In this document: piece after piece, positions 35,001 through 46,100 of the stretch
Position numbering within the stretch: position 1 is the stretch's first letter
How the letters are laid out: every line of letters begins with the position of its first letter
Assembly: GCF_901933205.1 (NCBI RefSeq)
Contig: NC_044581.1
Coordinates: 7,364,001 to 7,428,000, forward strand
Length of the DNA stretch: 64,000 nt
Direction of reading: 5' to 3'
Source of the DNA: Camarhynchus parvulus
Lineage: Eukaryota; Chordata; Aves; Passeriformes; Thraupidae
The notes under the pieces: generated by a model
Told to the model about the DNA's origin: nothing
Databases searched by the model: none
What the model saw: the letters and a program-made list of their open reading frames with translations, nothing else
Program-made: the position numbers and the translations under genes

Positions 35001-35476
35001 CGTTCTTCTAACCCGTAATTACTTGCACTTAGGTATCTAAGCCTGTTTTAGGCTCTTAATCTTTGGTGCAGCTGAGGAATAACTCACCTGCTCCATGTGG
35101 CTCTTCTGTTCTACTGATGTACTCACACTGCCAGTGACTTATCCCTTTGCCTGGGTCACTACAGGTGCTCTGCATGTCAGAAGAGGAATTCAAGGAGTAC
35201 AAGGAACAAGACGGCTGGGAAGATGACAGTGACGAAGAGGAAAACTCTACCCTTTCAAATGAGGCCCTCTCCAGACTTAAAACCCCTTGCAAGAAGCTCC
35301 TTTATGACAGTGTGCTGCTGACCCTGGAGTCCTATGGGGCAGACCTGAAAGCAGAGCAGGACTTGCTAAATAACAAGGAGGCTTATGAGAAACTGAGTCG
35401 AAGGGAGCAGCAGGCGCTGCACGTGCGCTATGGACAGAAGAGGATCTTGCACCAGCTGCTAGAGCTGGTACAGTAG
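32004..35476 (+). CDS. SETD6: SETD6, N-lysine methyltransferase
   Basis: A SET-domain protein lysine methyltransferase of the Rubisco LSMT type. The mammalian enzyme monomethylates RELA, H2A.Z and other nuclear targets. Coding exons: 32004-32030, 32139-32237, 32323-32467, 32999-33140, 33443-33637, 33783-33906, 34153-34333, 34532-34674, 35165-35476. All phases agree and give 455 residues, close to the human length (449-473). The first exon codes only nine residues (MASAPKRFK). SET motifs seen are [20 protein letters not shown] at the start, [15 protein letters not shown] (exon 6) and [14 protein letters not shown] with the catalytic-site tyrosine (exon 7). A helical LSMT substrate-binding region closes the protein ([15 protein letters not shown]). 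Its 3' end faces CNOT1, as in mammals. Confidence 0.97.
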
Positions 35477-36240
35477 AAACCCCAGTGCCCCTGGCCAGGC
35501 CCTGGCTGGGCTGATCCCGAGGGAAAGGTCAGCCTCTAGCCATCTCCTCTCTAGCAGAGAGCACAGATGGCAAGACTTGACTGCAGGTCCACTTGTCCCT
35601 CATACAGCACATGGATTTTTAGCTACCTCTACATAAAGAAGTATCTTCACAGCACAAAGGTGGTTTTGAGTGGCCTTATTGTACCATGAGAGCTCTGGAG
35701 CACAAATACCACCTCTTCCCAGAGGCCTTAAGAAACCCCAGCCATGCTAATGGCTGTTTTAGGAAGGCAGACATACACTGCCAGACAGCAGAGGATTCCC
35801 TCATTCAGCATCAGAAGTTTATGGCAAGACCTGCTCCTTGTTGAGATTAAGAGGGTAGAAAAAATCCAGCTGGTAGCTCTTACCTTAGAGAGGTGCAGAG
35901 TAAATATCTGGCAGGTGGACCTGCTGACAACACTAAACTTTTCACCTGTACATATTTTATGTTGAACATGTTCAAGAGTACAAGCCCATCTAGCTGGTCT
36001 TCATGTAATCTCAGTATAACAAATACTTCCTTTTATTTCCACAAAAGGTATTTCTGTGTGGGCTTGAGACTACTCTGGAGGAGCACAGGAGTCACAGCTC
36101 CACAGCTGCTGCAGGCTGAGCATTTGATACACACCCTCTGCTTGATGCACTTCTACCCTAAACTCGCTATGGTTTTGCATGACAAAACACTGATGGTTGA
36201 CAGGCCAAGCTCTATGTAATAAAAATGAGTTTTCTTACCC
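35477..36240 (+). other. SETD6 3' UTR with poly(A) signal
   Basis: Non-coding sequence after the TAG stop (35474-35476). An AATAAA lies at 36218-36223 in GTAATAAAAATG, making a 3' UTR of about 760 bases likely. No earlier strong signal was noticed. Confidence 0.6.
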
Positions 36241-36999
36241 AGCCCATGCTCTCTACTTCAACAGGGTGTGAAGCCCCATCTAAGAGCAGGGAGATTGTTG
36301 CTGCTGCTGCAGTTAAAAGTATTGCAGACAAGCAAAACCCACACTGCACTCATGACAAAGCTCAGCTGCAGCTCTGCCTGCAGTGCTTGGGGACAGTGGT
36401 TTAACAGCACTGAAGGGAGCTTGTTCTGGTTTCCCAGATGGGACAATAGTGAATTTGAGCAGCATCTCACACAGCTGACACTGTCCTTCATAGAGACATT
36501 GTTAAAACTGGTATTTTGGTAGCCTGTGTCTCCAAAGTAATCATATTGGAAAACACACATGTCAGAGGAGTATTACATTCTGTATCTTGGTTAAAGTTTG
36601 GGGTTTGGGTTAAAACTTGTTTTTTAGATATGCACAAACTTGGTGATGACCAAAGCATATAAAAGGTTTGAACACTATAAGAAGACTTTGTTATACCTGC
36701 TGTTTGTAATTGTTTGCCTGCATGGGCATTGGAAGTTCCACCTCACTGGAGGGCATTTTGAGAACTTCACTTTTAAGAATGTATTTTTGGACCATGGGAA
36801 AAGCTTGGAGGGGATTAGCTTACTAAGAAGTTGATTATGTGGTGGCCTTTTTATCTATTAGAGAATTGGGGAAAATGGCCTCAGAATGGATCCTGCAATT
36901 AATGTTACTTTGTTGCCAGGAAGGAAAAAGGGGCAAAGTACCAGATGTTGATCTGTTCTTTGCATTGCAGAATAATGGTAAGGCTTGGAAGGAATGTGG
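36241..36999. other. Intergenic region between convergent SETD6 and CNOT1
   Basis: Unique AT-rich sequence. The part after about 36,590 may belong to the degraded retroviral element to the right, but I could not recognise a reading frame or an LTR edge in it. Confidence 0.35.
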
Positions 37000-38330
37000 A
37001 TTGATGACAGCAGACTCTCATGTTTTAGCACTAGAGAAATGAAAACGAAGTGTAATGAAGAGAATGAGGTGGAGAAAGGAAAGAAAAGGGGAAAAGAGAT
37101 CAGAGAAGGGATGGGAAATTTGGCTGATTGCTGTGATAGTTGGAAGGGCAGGAGGTAATGTAAGGAAATCAGACTTCAACTGCTAAATTCCCATCTAGTA
37201 GAAAAAATTCAAAGTAGTTACTGTAAGCAGAATGGGCACTGGAAACAAATGCCCCCAGAACCCAGAGCACACATAATCCTCAAAGATGGGAGGCTCCACA
37301 AGAAGGAAGACTGCTTACGCTCAATTGGGATTTAGACTGAGAGGCAGCTGAGTGGTCCACAGAATCCCCAACAGAACTCCTGGTCACAGTAAATTTGGGG
37401 AATGAAAAGGTAGAATATCTAATAGAGGAGCAACCTAGATGTAAATAAGCCTTCAGTAAACAAAGGACATCTATAGCTGAAGCCATAGGAAAAAAGGAAA
37501 TAAAGCCGTTCTTCCAGTCACTCAAATTCGGAATTGGAAAGAGTTTTATAAAATTTCTGTATATATGCAAATGCCCAATGCCACTATTAGGAAGAGAATT
37601 AAGTAAATTAAATGCAAAAAGAACCTTTGAAAAAGGACAGATCCAAGTACATAAACTGGAAGAAAAAGCCCTGGGGGCTTAAGTGTTTATGTTACAGGAT
37701 CAAAAAGACCCAGAGAGGAAAAGATACCCACAAAAATAGAAGATGGGGTGACTCCTCTCATATAGGTGACTGGCACTCCTGCAAGATCACAAGAAGCAAA
37801 ACTGGTAACAATCCAATTAAAACCAGGCACGAGATGGGTAAGATGAAAACACCCTGTTAAACTGGAAGCTAGAAAAGGGCTAGACCAAACATTGAAAGAT
37901 TTATTAGCTTTGGGTTTCTTCAGGAATGCCAGTCATTTTGATACCCCAATTCTGCCTGTTAAGAAACCACATAGATGAGTATCAGCTATCCAAGATTTAA
38001 GAGGAATAAAGCTTGCACACAAGATGTGAATCAACCACATAAAAAGACAGTGGTCAGTGGTTTAGGGCATTAGACTTAAAAGATATTCCCTTAAAAAATA
38101 TATCCTTTTGTATCCCACTGGATGCTGGAATTCAGGAGCTTTTTGCATTTGAATGGGAGAATCCTCCAACAGGGGGCTGTCAATTATGCTGTACTGTTTT
38201 ATCACAAGGATTTAAGAACAGACATACAATTTCTGGAAAACAATGTAGAAGTGTGTGTCCTTGGGATTGGAATGGGAGGCACAATAAAAAGTATAGTGAA
38301 GAAATGAGAACTATGTCCACACTTCCAACT
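37000..38330 (+). mobile_element. Decayed endogenous retrovirus fragment (protease and reverse-transcriptase remnants)
   Basis: The translated plus strand shows pieces of a retroviral pol gene, class I (gammaretrovirus-like) in character. A protease-like segment lies at about 37,366-37,440 and a reverse-transcriptase N-terminal region at about 37,860-38,225, in the order expected for pro-pol. Stop codons and frameshifts separate the pieces, including a stop inside the reverse-transcriptase block near 37,976. No frame exceeds about 80 codons, so it cannot make a functional enzyme. Only the 5' part of pol remains, the catalytic core is not complete, and no flanking LTRs were found. It lies in the gap between the SETD6 and CNOT1 3' ends. 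Confidence 0.6.
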
Positions 38331-39104
38331 TCAAAAGGCTCAGTTTCAGTACAGCTGCTGATCTGGCAAAGAAATGCCATGGAATTGTAGGACCTAGCCA
38401 CAATCTACTCCTTGACACAGAGGTGACTAATGCCTGGAACAGAAAGAGAGAGAATTCCCTCTGAGCTGCCAGCCACTGGCACACCTGGCTCAGTGACCCC
38501 TCAGAGCTGTTTTTTCCTCTGTACAGCAAATGCAAAGCCAGGTATGGAACCCCTTAAACCCGAGTAGGAAATCCTGCCCTCTCTGCCCACACCACAGCAG
38601 TCAACTAAGCAGTTAGCTTTAACAAGCTGATGTTATGTAAAAAGAAAGAAGTGAAGCTCTATTTCCTAGCATCTGCTAGGTTAAAGGACCTTGCAATATT
38701 AACAACACTGAAGCTGCCTACCCTTACAACAGCTAACCACAGCCTTGGGCAGATTCCTGCGGCAGGGAGATGACAGCAGGGAGGAAGGCACTAGAAATGA
38801 AACTGATGGGCTGTCTACACTCCATTATACCTCCAGTGCAGTCTCCTGTCTGAGACAAACTCTGCTCATGAGCTTGCAACCAAGCCATTTCTATTTTCAC
38901 ACAACTGCCCCTTCTGATGCCCTTCAAAGCAAGACCCTGTCCAGTCATTACATCTGCCCACTGACCTCATGCTGGAGAACAAACCCAGCTGCTTTCAACA
39001 GGCAGTGCCTAAAACACATTAGAAAACTGCAGGTTTTGGATGGGTAGAACAGGCTTTGGAAGACACCAACTGGCCAGGACAGAACTGGAGAGAATAAGCA
39101 CAGT
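38331..39104. other. Intergenic region before the CNOT1 3' end
   Basis: Unique sequence. No gene, RNA or recognisable repeat was seen between the retroviral remnant and the predicted end of the CNOT1 transcript. Confidence 0.45.
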
Positions 39105-40112
39105 GGCACGTGCTGCATGTCATGACTTTAATGTGTAACTACAGTATGCATACATACAAGAGTGGGAGAACTAAAGCCCAAGAACTAGAAAGGCTACAAA
39201 ATACAACACGTGGACCAATACTTTACAAAACATTGAAAATCCTTACAAAATGGGCTGTATTGGTCCTTTGGGTTTTTTGTTTTGTTAAATTTTTTCTTTT
39301 TTTTTCTTTTTTTTTCAGTTTTTTTTTTACAAACTTATACTGTGTGGTCACAGGGGAGGGTGGGAAAAGGTCTAGATTTAACCCCTCATCTTCCAAAATT
39401 TACAACTGTCCAAAAAAAAAAAAAAGCTATAGGCCTGGTCTCTGGTTTATTTACTGAAAACAGCTGACCCTCACCCAAAGGGCCTGTTTCTTCTCCAACA
39501 AAAAGGAGGCATTCTGTGACTGCCATTCCACTTGCTGTCAATCAGCATTTGATGAGGGTGAGGGAAAAGCAACACTGAACCTTAACCCCTCCCTCATCCC
39601 TCCTGTACTCCACAGAATTCCCATATTCCAAACACATCCACTTTTTTTTTTAAACAACTTAGTGATTTAAAGGTCCCCCATTCACATAAAGAAAAATAAG
39701 TTACTGGCTTTTCAATATTCTTTGGGAGTCTGGGAATGTCAGGACAAGGAGGTCTGCCCCAGACAAGTGCTTGGCATCAGCAGCTGCCCCTTTATTACAA
39801 GATGGACAGGCACCAGTTACCCACCTGCCTTTTACACAATTTGCACAAACCCAAAAGTCCAGACAAATGTTTCTGTTCCTTGTATTTACACTAGTTCAAA
39901 TGATATTCACAGCATCTTCTGAAGTTTGGCCGAAAGTCAAAAAATTTGTTTCAAACTTTGGAACATGCCCACATAAGACTTTCACCCAGGGTCTGTTGTG
40001 TCTACCCAATCAAGGGGGCTAGGAAGGTCAGGAGGAGCCTTACAGAGTCTTCAGTCAGTTGATGGGACGGGACCTCCAGGCTGGCACTCTTACAATGCAG
40101 GATGCAGCTCAT
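39105..40112 (-). other. CNOT1 3' UTR with poly(A) signal
   Basis: About 1 kb follows the CNOT1 stop codon on the minus strand. An ATTAAA hexamer at 39127-39132 is a plausible poly(A) signal, placing cleavage near 39,105-39,115. An alternative AATAAA-type site lies near 39,446. The UTR contains an A-rich run on the sense strand (about 39,282-39,330) and a T run (about 39,410-39,424). The exact end is inferred. Confidence 0.55.
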
Positions 40113-43100
40113 CTAACTGGCACCAGTCCCTTCCATAACTTGCTGGGCCTGCTTCTGCCCCATGCAGCACTGTGCAACCGACTGGAACAACCTGCACGCA
40201 GAAGCAAAGCAATGGTTGGTGCACTTATGGCAGTAAATGGATGCTGTGACAGCACCAAAAACTCAAGGTTCAACTGCTTCAGAGATATCATTTAAGATTT
40301 TGTGGTTAAGTTGTACTCACTTCTCAATTTCTGGAGCACAGTGAACAAACTCATGGTTCCAGAACTTAAAGGCTGGATTTTTGATCAGCTCAATGAACGT
40401 GATAAGGAGACCCCAGGGATGAGGCCTATTTACAATCAGTCGTTCCAAGAGAACCCTGAAATCCAAAAGTAAGAATACTTAGAGCTCAAAGATCAAAAAT
40501 ATAGAAGGAAGGAAAGCAAAAAGCTGCACGTTGACAAGTTAACCACCGTCCCTCTCACCTGGTGATCTGCTCCTGGATGGCCTCTGTGTTGGCCTCTGCA
40601 AACAGGTAGAGCATGGTGCAGCTGAAGTAGTGGGTGTGGCTGTTGGGGTAGCGCAGCTGGTTGGCGATAGCGTTCAGGAAGAGGTACCGGCCTGCAGGAG
40701 AGAGCACTGAGCACACTCTGCTTCCCTGAGCACATCCTGCCTCCCTGAGCACACCCCCTGCTTCCCTGAGCGCACACATCCACTGCTTCCCTGAGCACAC
40801 ACATCCACTGCTCCCCTGAGCGCTACACACCCCGCTCCCCTGAGCGCACACACCCCGCTCCCCTGAGCGCACACACCCCGCTCCCCTGAGCGCACACACC
40901 CCGCTCCCCTGAGCGCACACACCCCGCTCCCCTGAGCGCTCACACCCCGCTCCCCTGAGCGCACACACCCCGCTCCCCTGAGCGCACACACACCGCTCCC
41001 CTGAGCGCACACACACCTGCTCCCCTGAGCACACACATCCACTGCTCCCCTGAGCGCACATCCACTGCTCCCCTGAGCACACACACACCTGCTCCCCTGA
41101 GCGCACACATCCACTGCTCCCCTGAGCGCACACATCCACTGCTCCCCTGAGCGCACACACCCCGCTCCCCTGAGCACACACATCCACTGCTCCCCTGAGC
41201 ACACACACACCTGCTCCCCTGAGCGCACACATCCACTGCTCCCCTGAGTGCACACATCCACTGCTCCCCTGAGCGCACACATCCACTGCTCCCCTGAGTG
41301 CACACATCCACTGCTCCCCTGAGCGCACACATCCACTGCTCCCCTGAGTGCACACATCCACTGCTCCCCTGAGCGCACACATCCACTGCTCCCCTGAGTG
41401 CACACATCCACTGCTCCCCTGAGCGCACACACACCTGCTCCCCTGAGCACACCAAGGGGAATAAAGCAGCAACCAGTAGTGCTTGAGATTCACGTTTGGG
41501 AGCCTTGTGGAGGTACATGAAACAAAACCAACTGAAGATATGTAAAAGCTGCATCTACCCAGGCTGATGGGGAAATAAGAATTCAATTCTTCTTCACTGA
41601 AGGCATTTCTAATTCCATTGGATACTTTGAACTTTTGGTTAGAACATTGCTCTTATATTCTAATGCAGCATTCATTTCTGTGAATTCACTATCAGCTACA
41701 TGAAATCACAGAATCATCAAGGTTGGAAGAGACTTTAAGACCATCAAGCCCAATCATCAGCCGAGCACTACCCCTGTAACCCCATAACCACTAAATCGCA
41801 TCACCCAGCACCAGATCCAGACACCTCTCAAACACCTCCAGGGATGGCAACTCCACCACCTGCCTGGGTAGCCTAATCCAGTATCAGACCACCCTAACAG
41901 TGAAAAAACCTTTCCTGGTATTTAATCTCTATCTTCCCTGTAACACCTTAAGGCCATTTCCTCTTGTCCTCTCACTGCAGGCATGGTAGAAGACCCCCAA
42001 TTCACTACAACAACTCTTCAGAGCTTGAGGCCCCTGAGCCTCCTCTTCTCAACACTAAACAAACCCAGATCCCTGAGCCATTTCTCACAGGAAATGTTTT
42101 CTAGACCTCTCACAAGCCTTGCTCCCCTTCACTGCACACATTCCAGTACCTCAATGTCCTTTTTAAAGTGAGGGCCCACTCGCTGTAAATGTGACATTGC
42201 ATGAACTAGCAGTGTTTCCAACTCACCTTCAGTATCCAGGTCTACTGCCAAATTCTGGAAGATGTCCATGTGAGCTGAGTGGGTGATGGTGCTCATGGAG
42301 GGTGTGCTGCCTTTGTTGTGAATGTGTGCAATAGCTTGAGTACCTACGTAGAGCACCAGTGCATTAATCAGCTGGATGTTGTAGCGGTTGCCAGGTTCAT
42401 TTGATACCTAATAGCAAAGATATGGAAAGCATTAACAGTCAATATTCCTTCAGCACTCAAAGGTACAGCATGTACAACAACAGCATCCAAGTATCTTACT
42501 GATTATCCAGAAGACAACACACTGGGACATCCACAAATTCAATTTGGCATTTAGCCTTTTTTAATACAGCTCATACTAAAAAGCATATATTATAGTGCAT
42601 ATATACCTGTGTGTATATATATATTTTCAAAAACATCAAAGTGTTGACACAACAGATTTGTTTTTACTCTCTGCCTAAAGGAAAACATCAGGTAAGGCAA
42701 TGTGAATTCACCAGCAGTGCCAGATGCTGGCAGAAAGATCCCCCTTGTGTGAATGTTTCGGTCTAAGCAATTCTCTGAGGAAATCCAACTTCAGACTCAA
42801 GTGTGCTGCAAGCTAAGCCATGAGATGTCTGAAATGAGGTTTTAGCCACAATTCTGAACTGGGCTTTAGCTAATTTCATCTTTTCTATCTTTCAAGTATT
42901 GGCATGAGGATCCATATATTTCTGTAACAAATAATCTATTTGGAGTTAAAATTTAATCAGATTCTAAAAGGCCTCAATACATCCTATCAGGAAGTGGAAG
43001 ACTTGTTCGGAGTGTGCATTTTCACAGGCTTTTCTACTGCCTGGAACACATGTTGGCCAACACACCAACAAAATTCCCGCAGGAAAGGATGGTGGCTGAA

Positions 43101-46100
43101 CCAGTGAGATCATTTGTGCCACATTATTTCAATTGAACAACAACAGAAACCTCAAAAACCTCAAACTTACTTGTAGGTTGCTTCGCAAGTCAGACAAAAA
43201 GGTGACTGGAGAACGGGTTTTGAGATAGGAATCCAAGTCTTTCTTGAACTGAGGTGGCATCACTCCAGTGAAATTTGTGAGTATTCGTGGAGCAATATTA
43301 ATCTCACTTAACATGTCCACCTGTTGACAGAAAACCCAGTCAACTAAAACATCAGCAATGGAACAAATTAAAAAGCAGACCTATAAGCAATATTTCATCA
43401 ACTACTGCTGCTGATCACTCTTCCTTCCATCAATAAAATGGCAACACCTCACTTTTGCAGGTTTTAGAAGAAACTCGATATCTAACATGCAAATTTATTA
43501 CATGATGTCATGAAGAACTGAGAGGATAAAAAAATTCAGGGGTGAAGGCCATAGAGAAATTCAGTCACTGCCTTTGGGGTCTCCCCATCTACACTCCAGA
43601 CAGTCTGGTAGTCTCAAAAAGCACAAACATCCACACAAGGCAAGAACAGCCTTCTTCAGTGACAATGAGCACTGCAGCTTTGCTCCCATCACCCTGCACA
43701 GCTCAGGCAGAGAAGTGCAACAGGACAGTGCTTTGGCAGCAAGAGAAAGTTTCCTTCTAATCATTCCAGAATTAGTTACCTAGCAGATACCCAAAGATTT
43801 AATTAGGTAATATTAACCTGGATAGAGAGTATTTTGAGCATTAAAGTTTCCTATTATCAAACTCCTTTAAAGTAAGTTCTACCTTTAGGTTGGGGGTGAA
43901 AGGGTCTGGAAGCCTCATGTTCCGTGGGAAGGCACTCAGGATCAGATTCCTTAGCTGAATACAGTTAGGTGGGATCACATCACAGAACCCATAGTGGTAG
44001 TCACAAAGAAATTCTGGGAAATCATGCAACAAGACCAGCAACACACGCAGAGTGCCCTGTAAAATAAAATATTAAATATAAGATGTGTGTAACTGTTGAA
44101 ACTGTCCAAAAGCTTCCAGAGCCATCATTCTATGTCATGTGGCTAACATTACCAGAAAGAAACTCATCTGGGAGGGCAGCCTGCTTTCCCCCCACAATTT
44201 AAATTCAACTCTCAGAGGTAAGTTAAAAAAAACAAGCTAATTCTATTTTGCTGCCAGAACACCTCTACTTTGATTGGAAGCATCTATTAGTTGACATTTT
44301 TTTACCTTATAAAGAATTTGCATAGGTTTGGTGAGTTCCACATTTCTAAGGAAAGGAGCCAAGTACTTGAATAGATCGATCAATAACTGGGCATACATAG
44401 GCCAACCCTGTCAAGAAAAGAACAGCAGGTGGAAAACATGCAGTGAAGACCAGTTACCTTAATTTCAAAACTATAATTAGATTGACCTTTATATCAAACT
44501 GGATGAAGAGCTAGCAACTGCCAGCTCAACCACTGAGTGCAGCACAGCTCACTTCAAGGGCTTCAGCTGCACACCATGAGCCATGGGTGTTTCCAGAAGC
44601 CTCAACATGCCATACTGAGCTGACAATATTTAGCCCAGAAGGAAGGCTACAGCTCTTCTAGACATTGACAAAGGCATGTTTATCAAATTCAATTCCCCCT
44701 GTGTTCCATAGTTATTGACACACAGACTCTCCTCCATGCAGTTAGGTTACTGTGAATATGGAAGACAACAAAAACAGAACAGCCATGCTACTAGTGCACT
44801 TTAAGAGATGTGAAACAGCACCACACCAGATAAACATCTGGGTGAGCTTTTTAATTCAGAAAAGATAAACTGCAGCCACACCTTCTGCTGTGGTGTATGT
44901 GCCAGCATTCTTGCAATAAATATCCGATGGGAGATCAGTTCCAGCCAGGCATAAACAAAACCTGGAGCTTTTGTAGGCCTCAGGATGTGAAATGTGTTAC
45001 TGAAAGAAAAGTTAGAGCAGGTTAGAAGTGCACAGCAATAAGACTGCTTTTCATAACATTGAGGGAAAAACATAGCCCTAAAAGCAAAGGCATTTGAGCA
45101 TCTTGGGTTTTACCAGTCATCTTCCCTAAAACAAGCAAGTGGTCAGTCCACAGTAGAACCAGTTACTCCAAAGGTGATGAAGCCACCACAAAGAACAGTC
45201 AGATAGCCTTTAAGTGAAAATCCTTGATCCTACTAAGAAAGGATGAGCACTGTGGCCAATCCCAAATACATACCAGAAAGCTGTGAGTGTCTGGAAGTTG
45301 ATGGTCTCCAGCACATGCTCAGGAGCATTTAATTCCAACAGCAACATGATGAAAATGCGATGGTAAGGAAGCTGCTGAAACTCACTCTGCCGAACATCAT
45401 GGTCTTGCAGAAGAACTCCCACCACGATACCAAGAACCTAAAGAGATTAAGACGTGTGGAGACAGCAAGAATTACTCTGCAAGTCAGACTACAGATAATA
45501 CTTTAATCATCAGTAAAAAAAAATAATCAGTAGATTCTAACAAGAACCAAAATTCCTAGTTACTGGAAGTGTTGCATAAATGAATATTCCAATTTGTTTC
45601 AGCAATTCCCAACCACTATGCTTTGCTCTCCTTGTCCCTTGGACCACAGTCACAGTGACTCACTGGGCAGTATCTGAAGGTCTCAGACTACCTAAGACGA
45701 TCCAGCCATAACCCAAGCAATGTAAGAGCAAAGGCAAGACCCTCACAACATGAAGGCAACCACTCAGGAATCAACAACCTTAAAACAGCTGCTGACCATT
45801 TCTTTTCAAGGCACAAAGATTAATTTCAGATTGGTTTGAGATGAAATCTTTGTGAACAAGAAAGCCACTTGGCATCTTGGTGGTTCACTCAAAAGTTTAT
45901 CAGTAACCAACCCATCTAAGTTCTCATCAGACACTTCAGCAGCTGCCCACATTAAGGTCTGCACCTCGGGTTTATCAAAGGTACAGCTGACAACACACTT
46001 TAAATGCAACAAGGACAGGAAGGATTCCCAACCTTATTCAGGAGGTTGATCTTTGTGACTGTGTTGGTTGCCTCCCCAGAGTGCTTCACCAGCAGTGCAA

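Noticed and set aside
40712..41447. CRISPR-like array of short direct repeats
   Set aside because: There are no unique spacers between repeats; units abut and vary gradually, and the host is a vertebrate intron.
40555..41586. 343-codon Cys-rich repetitive frame
   Set aside because: It is the translated minisatellite joined to a CNOT1 exon across a splice acceptor. The other two frames are equally open, so it is not a gene.
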